Assembly (NCBI GenBank): GCA_013306675.1
Contig: JABLUY010000141.1
Span: forward strand, 34,559-98,558
Reading direction: 5' to 3'
Length of the DNA: 64,000 nucleotides
DNA from: Thraustochytrium sp. TN22
Lineage: Eukaryota > Sar > Bigyra > Thraustochytrida > Thraustochytriidae
A model generated the notes under the pieces. That model was not told the DNA's origin. It ran no database searches and saw nothing but the letters and a program-made list of their open reading frames with translations. The position numbers were made by a program, and so were the translations under genes. The stretch's first letter is position 1; each line of letters begins with the position of its first letter. Below, piece by piece: positions 58,092-64,000 of this stretch.

Positions 58092-59945
58092 TTACTTGGT
58101 ACTGAGAAGCGGAGCAAAGTCCGCCTTGAGTGCCTTGGCAACGAGGCGAGGCTGGAAGACGCGAGAGGCGCGCAAGAGGTCCATGTCGGCAGCCGGGAGC
58201 CAGGCCTGGGCCTTGGCGTCAGGCGCGGCAGCCTTTTGCGCGTCAAGGAGGGCGCGCACGAGGTCGAACTGGGCCTGGGCACGCGGCGCGGAGAGCGCAG
58301 CGCTGAGCTTGGTGCCAGTGACCGGGTCGACCGCGCTGGTGCGCAGCGTAGCGCTGCGACCGAAGCGGTTGCCGGTGATGCGTTTGCGGCAAGTCTCCTC
58401 GCCACAGCGGCAGGCAAAGGGGGTCTCCACGACCGGCCCGTAGTCGATGGTGATCTCCTCGCCGTCGGAAATGTCGCGCAGGGCCCAGACGCCGAGGCGC
58501 AGGCGGCCGTCGACGTTCCAGACCTTGATGGCGGCGTTGGGCTTGCAGGAGTGGTTGATGAAGCGAGCGAGCGAGCCCTTTTCGGTCGCGTCGATGCGCA
58601 GGCGCGAGCTGAGCATGAAGATGTACTCGTGGAAGAGCAGGCGATACTTGGACTCGAGTCGGCGCTTGGCCTGCGCCGCCGTAACGATCTCGCCCGAGAA
58701 TTCAATGATGAAGTGCTCCGCCGGCACGGCCTGCTGCGTCAGGAGCGCCACGCCGAGCTCGCCCACCTTGGCCGTGGCCACCTGCACGCGAGCACCGTCG
58801 CGCGTCCGCATGCTCGAGTTCTTGCAGCCGCCCTCGACCTTGCAGTCCGCAGGGCACTCGGCATGCGCGAGGCGGTTCGCGCACGAGGATCCCGGGCCAC
58901 AGGTCTCGTGGTTGTCCGGGCACCCACACTGCACAGGCGCGTCCGCCATGCGCTCCGCGATGAGCTGCGCCTCGGCCGTGTACAGGTTGGCCTCGACGAG
59001 CTTAAACTCGGACGTGGCGGCGGTCGGCGGCCGCCGCTGGCCGACCTTGACCTTGCGGGCGGCCGCATCCGCCGGCGCGCCGCCGGACCGGCCTTCGCGG
59101 AACATGCGCTTGCGCTCAGCCACCTTGAGGGTGCGCACCTGCTTCTCCAGCTGCGCGATGCGCGTGCGGTAGCGGTGCTTGACCTCGTTGATCTTCTGCC
59201 GCACCTCGGCCTCGTCGAAGCCCACGCCCTCCGGGCCCTCGCCGTCCAGCTTGCGCTTCTTGGGCCGCCCAATGTGTCCGTTCTGCTGCGAGAACTTGCG
59301 GATGTTGGGCGCCTTGGCCAGGGCCGACTCCGAGATGTTGTCCAGCGCCTTGCGCGTGTCCTCCGCCGACAGCACCTTTTGCGTCTTGCCTTCCTCGTCC
59401 GTGCCGTCCATCGCGGCGCGCGCCACGGCCTGGTCCTTGGCCTCGCGCTTGGCCACGCCGAAGATCGACTGGAACGCCTGCCCCGGCTCCAGCCGCCGCC
59501 TCTTCTTGGCCGGCCCCGACGCCGGCGCCGGCGCCGCCGGCGCCTGCTGCGGGTCCGCGCCCGCCGCGGCGGCCGGCGCCGCCGCGGGCGTCTCCGCGCC
59601 CGCATCTGCCTTCTTCTCCTCCTTGGCCGTCGCCGTCGCCGTCGCCGTCGCCGTTGCCGTTGCCGACGCGGCCGGCGCCTCCATCATCTTGACGTCCGCG
59701 TCCTGCGCGCCGGCGCCACTGCTACTAGTGCCGCCCTCCGCCGTCGCCGTTGCGGACTCCTTCTCCTCCTTCTCCCCCCCCGCGGCGGCGCCGAGGTCCG
59801 CGGCGGCCTTGTCCGCGCTCGCCGCGTCGGCCTCGCTCTTCCCCGCCTCCGCGGCCTCCTCCTTGACCGCCTTGTCCCCAGCCTGCGCGTCGGCGGCCGC
59901 CTCCACCTTGTCGGCCTTCAGGCCCTCCTCCGTCTTCGCCTCCAT
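58092..59945 (-). CDS. AWS-SET-postSET histone lysine methyltransferase (SETD2/ASH1/NSD-like)
   Basis: The protein has 617 aa from ATG 59945 (MEAKTEEGLKADKVEA); an upstream in-frame ATG at 60473 would add 176 residues of low complexity. The N-terminal ~230 residues are Ala/Lys/Glu-rich. A basic patch GRPKKRKLDG (~245) resembles an AT-hook core. A possible coiled coil follows (EVRQKINEVKHRYRTRIAQL). The AWS-type Cys cluster (~335-370) has CGCPDNHETCGPGSSCANR, then ECPADC and GGCKN. The SET domain (~375-500) has FIIEFSGEIVTAAQAKRRLE, SLARFINHSCKPNAAIKVWN and GEEITIDYG. The post-SET is CRCGEETCRKRI. AWS + SET + post-SET is the H3K36-methyltransferase-type layout. All cofactor and catalytic motifs are kept, so activity is likely; the exact lysine is not determined. 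Confidence 0.92.
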   Translation of the reverse strand: MEAKTEEGLKADKVEAAADAQAGDKAVKEEAAEAGKSEADAASADKAAADLGAAAGGEKEEKESATATAEGGTSSSGAGAQDADVKMMEAPAASATATATATATATAKEEKKADAGAETPAAAPAAAAGADPQQAPAAPAPASGPAKKRRRLEPGQAFQSIFGVAKREAKDQAVARAAMDGTDEEGKTQKVLSAEDTRKALDNISESALAKAPNIRKFSQQNGHIGRPKKRKLDGEGPEGVGFDEAEVRQKINEVKHRYRTRIAQLEKQVRTLKVAERKRMFREGRSGGAPADAAARKVKVGQRRPPTAATSEFKLVEANLYTAEAQLIAERMADAPVQCGCPDNHETCGPGSSCANRLAHAECPADCKVEGGCKNSSMRTRDGARVQVATAKVGELGVALLTQQAVPAEHFIIEFSGEIVTAAQAKRRLESKYRLLFHEYIFMLSSRLRIDATEKGSLARFINHSCKPNAAIKVWNVDGRLRLGVWALRDISDGEEITIDYGPVVETPFACRCGEETCRKRITGNRFGRSATLRTSAVDPVTGTKLSAALSAPRAQAQFDLVRALLDAQKAAAPDAKAQAWLPAADMDLLRASRVFQPRLVAKALKADFAPLLSTK

Positions 59946-59946
59946 C

Positions 59947-59978
<32 letters not shown>

Positions 59979-60055
59979 GCTGCGCCGCCGCGCCGCCGCG
60001 CCGCGCCGCGCCGCCGCCGCCGCCGCCGCCGCGCCGCCGCCGCCGCGCCGCCGCG
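59946..60055. repeat. GCC/CCG trinucleotide and GCCGCGC tract
   Basis: About 110 bases of nearly pure CCG/GCC-type repeats, interrupted by CGCGCCG, directly upstream of the chosen SET start codon. They produce poly-Ala in the upstream extension. Confidence 0.75.
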
Positions 60056-61384
60056 CGCGCGCCGATTCGGGTTTGCCTCCTCGTCTGCGCCTTGAGCTCC
60101 TGCTTGTTCCGCCGCTTCGCAGCGGCCACCTGCCAGGCAGCCTGGCCAGGATCGGCAGGCTGCGCTCGTCCAGCTTCGCCGCCTTCAAGTGCAGGAGCGC
60201 TACCGTGCACGCTACCGCCCCGACGTTAGGTGCATTGTGCGCGCCGACGTTAGGACGCTCGCTTCCGGTGACGGGCCCGAGTCCGCAGGCTCTTGCGAAA
60301 GAGGGCGGCGCTCCTGGGAGGACCGGATGGGCGGGAGGTAGCCTGGGAGAGGCCTTCGCGAGGAGCCTCGAGGCGGATAGTTGAAGCGCCGCACGGCCCG
60401 GTTGGAAACTGTCGAAATCACATCGGATGGCGCTCCCTTGCGCGGCCGCCGCCACGACTCTTGTCGCGACCATCGTCGCTGTCGCCACACATGCCTTCTT
60501 CGTTGCCCCTGCGGGAGCTAGCTGTACGTATCCCCGCCCCTGCGGTCTCCAAGCTAGCTAGCTAGCCAGCATCGCCTCCTGCGACAAGTTCGAGACTTGA
60601 AACACAGCTTCTACCCGACCTACTTCTTCGGGGCAAGTAGTTGCTTTCGAGTGGAGCGCGATGGTGTCCACCTTGTTGCTCTCATGAGGAGCGCGACGAT
60701 ATTCACCTTGGAGTTAAAGCCAGGCGCGGCGACATTGTACAACGCTCTTCATGCTTGTGGCCTTCCCGACAGAGGCTTGGCGCTGCAGCATGGTGATAGG
60801 AGACGCCGTCGCCTTCTGACGGTTCGCCTTTCGAGGTCGAGGTCGAGGCGCAGGCTCGCACGTGCATCGAGATGAAGAAGTGCGAACCTTCAAATCTCTT
60901 CAACCTCGACGCAGACCAAGGTCTCACGTTGGTCTCACCGCTGCTCGAAGCGATTTACGGAATTGTCAGTTTCGCCGCAGTAAATCTTGTACGCGAAGGC
61001 GGCACCGCCGCGCACATCGCCGGACCTGCGCGAACTCGTCCGCGTCATTCCACTCTACATCACAACTCACCACATCGCATCGCTTCGCGTCGCTCAATTC
61101 ACATCGCACTCCATCACTTCCGCTCCACTTGGCATCGCATCGCAACGTAACGCAACGCAAGGCATCGCTTCACGTCGCACCGCATCAAAGCGCATCGTAC
61201 CGCATCGCATCGCGCCCTTCAAGTTTGATCGGCGATGCCATCATGGCCAGTGCCACATGACAGGTGTGCGATGCGGAGCTGGGCGAGCCGGGGCCGGGGA
61301 CCCCGGTTCTGCACGAGTCAAGTTCAAGTTGCGCGTAAGAAATGGGACCGCGCTCGCCAGAGGCCAAAGCGCGGGCGAGACGCC
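60056..61384. other. Divergent intergenic region, SET / coiled-coil genes
   Basis: 1.3 kb. It contains a direct GACGTTAGG repeat (60219-60227 and 60248-60256), a CTAGCTAGCTAGC palindromic run (60552-60564), a GAGGTC-type hexamer (60834-60848) and the CATCG-rich satellite listed separately. Nothing gene-like is supported. Confidence 0.45.
61070..61213. repeat. Degenerate CATCG/CRTCGCT satellite
   Basis: About 145 bases of 5-mers related to CATCG, CGCAT and GTCGC with many variants (CGCATCGCTTCGCGTCGCTC, then GGCATCGCATCGCAACGTAA). Unit length is 5-10 bp. Non-coding. Confidence 0.7.
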
Positions 61385-62296
61385 ATGGCGGGCGCGAGCA
61401 CGGACGCGGGCGCGGGCACGGGCATGAGCGTGGGCACGGGGAACGGCGCGTCTGTGGCGCTGGCCGAGGAGCTGAGGACTGCCATGCAAGCGCTCAACGC
61501 GCGCTGGACAGCGGACCGCCTGGCGCAGGAGGCGCTGCGACGCGTGGCGCTGCACAATGCAGCGGCGCGCAAGGTGATCAAGGAGGAGCGCAAGACCAGC
61601 AAGGAGCGCGCGGATGTGGTGCAGGCCCTAAATGAGTCCGGTGCGCAACTCGTGCGCGCCCTCGTGCAGGCGGTGCAGCGGCTGCACAGGGACTGCGACG
61701 AGCTGCGCGAGCGCGACGCACAGCGGGGCTGCGCTGAGCGGCGCGCACAGGAGGCCTTGGAGGCGATGGCTGCGCAGCTCGAGAGCCACCCGCTCGAAGA
61801 GTCCTTCGCGTGGGACAACGAGGTGGTGGGCCTCGCGTCGCTGCGGCTCGACCAGGACGCCAACGACGCGCAGCCGTCCCTGCTGCATGCCCTGGAGCCG
61901 GCGCTGACAAGACTGCAGTCGGTCGTACAGCAGGCGCTCCGCGTGCGCAGCGCCGCGTACAACCCGGAGAGTCAGCTCCGCGAGCTGGAGCGCATCAACA
62001 TTGCGCGCAAGGCGCAGGTGGACCGCTCCAACGAGACGCTGGCCGTACTCGACGAGCGCGTGCGCAGTCTGCGCGACCAGGTCGCGCTAGGCGTGTGCCA
62101 GCGCACGCAGGCGCTAGAGTCGGCCTTTGGCGCCGCGTATACGCGATCTTACCAGCAGCACGACAGCGAGGTACGCCGCCTGCAGATCGCGCACGACGCC
62201 CTGGCCGTGGAGAACGCCCGGCTCCGCTCCCAGCTGGCACACCTGCAGGCTATCAACCACAAGAGCAAGGCGCGGCCGTTCGCGCCTGCCTGCTGA
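61385..62296 (+). CDS. Coiled-coil protein of unknown function
   Basis: The protein has 303 aa from ATG 61385 (context CGCCATGG). After a Gly/Ala-rich start, most of the chain is predicted alpha-helical: ELRTAMQALNARWTADRLAQ, KVIKEERKTSKERADVVQAL, RAQEALEAMAAQLESHPLEE and, near the end, SEVRRLQIAHDALAVENARL followed by RSQLAHLQAI, a clear leucine-heptad coiled coil. No enzyme domain, signal or membrane segment. Such proteins are usually structural or scaffolding (basal body, trafficking or cytoskeleton), but nothing here decides. Same strand as HPP, 454 bases apart. Confidence 0.75.
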   Translation: MAGASTDAGAGTGMSVGTGNGASVALAEELRTAMQALNARWTADRLAQEALRRVALHNAAARKVIKEERKTSKERADVVQALNESGAQLVRALVQAVQRLHRDCDELRERDAQRGCAERRAQEALEAMAAQLESHPLEESFAWDNEVVGLASLRLDQDANDAQPSLLHALEPALTRLQSVVQQALRVRSAAYNPESQLRELERINIARKAQVDRSNETLAVLDERVRSLRDQVALGVCQRTQALESAFGAAYTRSYQQHDSEVRRLQIAHDALAVENARLRSQLAHLQAINHKSKARPFAPAC

Positions 62297-62750
62297 CCTG
62301 GCCAATGGCATGGCTGGCGTTGTAGCCTCGGTTCGGAATGGCACCGACAGGGGTGGCTTCCTCCCCGCTGAGCGCGGTTCCGTAGCTACGGCCTTGAGCA
62401 ACCCGAGCGGCTCATCCGCAGCCTGGCCGCCCTGGCTGCTGGCTGAGCTCGAAGCTTTGCTATCTTTCGATGCGCTGGCCAGTGCAAGGGTGACTTGCTG
62501 GCCATGGCACTGCATGGCAGGCTGTTGTTGGAATGATGTTGAGAGAGCCTCGGATGCCTTGCCTTGGTGGCGCCGCATGTGCGGATTGTGGACCGCCGCC
62601 GCGACTTCACGACGTCCGCCCCGGTCTGCGCCGCGCCGGCGCGGGCAGAGCGGGGCGGCGACAGACCTCGAGCCCGGGCGTCTTCGCTGCCTCGCTCGCT
62701 CGCTCGCTTGCTTGACCGACCGCCCGCTTGCGGCAAGCTCGGACAGCAGC
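62297..62750. other. Spacer, coiled-coil / HPP genes
   Basis: About 450 bases. The HPP frame is open through it without domain character. A GCTC/GCTT repeat (62690-62712) lies just before the HPP start. No gene. Confidence 0.5.
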
Positions 62751-63440
62751 ATGATGCGCGGCGGCATGACAGTGGGACGGCGCCTGGCGCACGTGCGGGA
62801 GTGCATCCATGGCGGCGCGCGGCGGCGCTGGCTGTCGAGCGCGGCGCAGACGCCGAGCAAGAAGGAGGAAGAGAAGGAGGTGAAGAAGGAGGCGGAGCCT
62901 AGCTTCATGGAGAAGCTGCGCGGCGTGCAGGGCGCCGCACCGCCGCCTGCGCCGCCGGCCAACTTTGTGCTCAAGTCCGGCCTCGGCGGCCTGCTTGGCG
63001 CCGGCGTACTGTCGGCGCTGCATTTCGGTGTCACAGATGGCAGCGACCTGACGCTGATCCTGGGCTCCTTCGGCGCCACGGCCGTGCTGCTCTTTGGCGC
63101 GCCGCTCGTGCCCTTCTCGCAGCCGCGCCACGTGATCGGCGGCCACCTCATCTCGGCCTTTGTGGGCGTCACAGCGCTCAAGCTCTGCGGCGGTTCCGCG
63201 GCACTGGCCGTGCCGCTGGCCTGTGCCGGCTCCATCATGGCCATGCAGGCCACCAACACGGTGCACCCGCCGGCCGGTGGCACGGCACTTATTGCTGTAC
63301 TCGGTTCGCCCGCCATCCACGGCCTCGGCTACGGCCTGCTCTTGCCGACGGGCCTCGGCTCCGGCATGCTCGTGCTCACTGCGCTCCTCTTCAACAACCT
63401 CGCGCGCGGCCCCTTACGCTACCCGCAGTACTGGTACTAA
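62751..63440 (+). CDS. HPP-family integral membrane protein (putative organellar anion/nitrite transporter)
   Basis: The protein has 229 aa from the tandem ATGs at 62751/62754. The N-terminal ~35 residues are Arg-rich and lack acids (RRLAHVRECIHGGARRRWLS then SAA), suggesting an organellar presequence. A Lys/Glu linker follows, then four to five membrane segments (~70-215). The signature is complete: LGSFGATAVLLFGAPLVPFS, QPRHVIGGHLISAFVGV and NTVHPPAGGTALIAVLGS (the HPP motif). In plants an HPP protein of chloroplasts acts in nitrite transport; in bacteria most are uncharacterised. A mitochondrial or plastid-derived location is inferred from the presequence. Confidence 0.9.
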   Translation: MMRGGMTVGRRLAHVRECIHGGARRRWLSSAAQTPSKKEEEKEVKKEAEPSFMEKLRGVQGAAPPPAPPANFVLKSGLGGLLGAGVLSALHFGVTDGSDLTLILGSFGATAVLLFGAPLVPFSQPRHVIGGHLISAFVGVTALKLCGGSAALAVPLACAGSIMAMQATNTVHPPAGGTALIAVLGSPAIHGLGYGLLLPTGLGSGMLVLTALLFNNLARGPLRYPQYWY

Positions 63441-63949
63441 TCAGCTCCTCGCAAACGTAATCATGCTTGTAAAGAGAGACCTCGAGACCGTCGTCTCTTC
63501 ACAGCCTGCCTGCTTGCCTTCCGACTGCCTTCCTTGCCGGTGGCGGCTCGTCCGCCAGCCCGCCGACATTTTGCAAGCAGCTCAGGTTCTTCCTCTCGTG
63601 TCGGTCCCTCGCCACGAGACCTCTCGCTGACCTCGGGCCGCGTGTGTCACTGCGAGCAGAGCCAGCCTGACGACGACCACTTTCACAGTTCACGAACCGC
63701 GCGCAGCTCCTCGCCACCGCCGCCGGCAGCGGCAGCGCAAAGGCCTCCGGCACGAGCGTACGGCTTGCGTTGCGAAGCTTGAAGCAGGGTACCTTGACGA
63801 GGTGCGACGAGGTCCACCGGAACCAGTTCGCCTGTTCAAGGACGGCTTGTAGTACTACCAGGCGAACTTGAAGGAGACGAGCGCGCTGGCGCCGCGAACG
63901 AGCAAGCACGCGGCACCACGCGACAGAACTCCAACTGCGCGCGGCTGCA

Positions 63950-64000
<51 letters not shown>
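63441..64000. other. Region 3' of HPP to the window end
   Basis: 560 bases with no supported gene. It ends in an uninterrupted (CGG)n run. Confidence 0.45.
63951..64000. repeat. (CGG)n microsatellite, truncated by the window end
   Basis: At least 16 perfect CGG units reaching the last base. If coding, it would give poly-Gly, poly-Ala or poly-Arg. Confidence 0.9.

Noticed and set aside
1-64000. CRISPR arrays, rRNA or tRNA genes, viral genes
   Set aside because: No regularly spaced repeats, rRNA segments or cloverleaf-like tRNA sequences were noticed by eye. tRNAs in particular could be missed without a covariance search.

Overview
The window looks like nuclear DNA of a GC-rich, intron-poor microbial eukaryote. 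Long uninterrupted reading frames encode typical eukaryotic families: RCC1-BTB, IMPACT, RNF121, an AWS-SET histone methyltransferase, TMEM184, QPRT, NAD kinase and a cyclic-nucleotide-domain K+ channel. There are no operons or Shine-Dalgarno sites. One gene carries eight GT-AG introns. My best guess is a stramenopile of the thraustochytrid/labyrinthulomycete type. That rests on gene style and is inference, not proof.

Layout. 1-129 is the 3' end of a proline-rich gene. 0.6-14.5 kb: an RCC1/BTB protein (+), a nine-exon leucine-rich-repeat gene (-), a TA-flanked MITE, a NIPA-like transporter (+), a TMEM184/OST-alpha family protein (+), an Arg/Pro/Ala-rich hypothetical (-) and IMPACT (-). 14.8-33 kb: an extended-PHD protein (+), transposon copy A, RNF121 (+), an MMPL/RND transporter with a Cys-rich insert (-), a 154-aa unknown (+), a voltage-gated/cNMP-domain K+ channel (+) and QPRT (-). 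33-42 kb: a glutaredoxin-DEP-DUF547 protein (-), then transposon copies B, C and D, with D nested inside C. 42.4-64 kb: two paralogous ankyrin-SAM genes, one with a TIR domain (+), a secreted TTL-like protein (-), an SDR (+), NAD kinase (+), a divergent pair of genes sharing a HEPN-like domain (-/+), the second also carrying CCCH fingers and ankyrins, an AWS-SET methyltransferase (-), a coiled-coil protein (+) and an HPP membrane protein (+).

Most neighbours are convergent with 0.1-0.4 kb between stops, or divergent across 0.3-2 kb of microsatellite-rich DNA. Functional linkage between neighbours is mostly not evident. The exceptions are the duplicated Ank-SAM(-TIR) genes and the two divergent HEPN-like genes.

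The most unusual items are: (1) four near-identical 2,337-bp transposons with 4-bp (A/C)TAT target duplications, carrying a broken YqaJ-nuclease/piggyBac-like composite; (2) an Ank-SAM-TIR protein that keeps the TIR NADase glutamate; (3) a HEPN-like + triple CCCH + ankyrin protein; (4) an MMPL transporter whose lumenal loop has the cysteine spacing of violaxanthin de-epoxidase; (5) an LRR gene built from 84-nt modules with only phase-2 introns.
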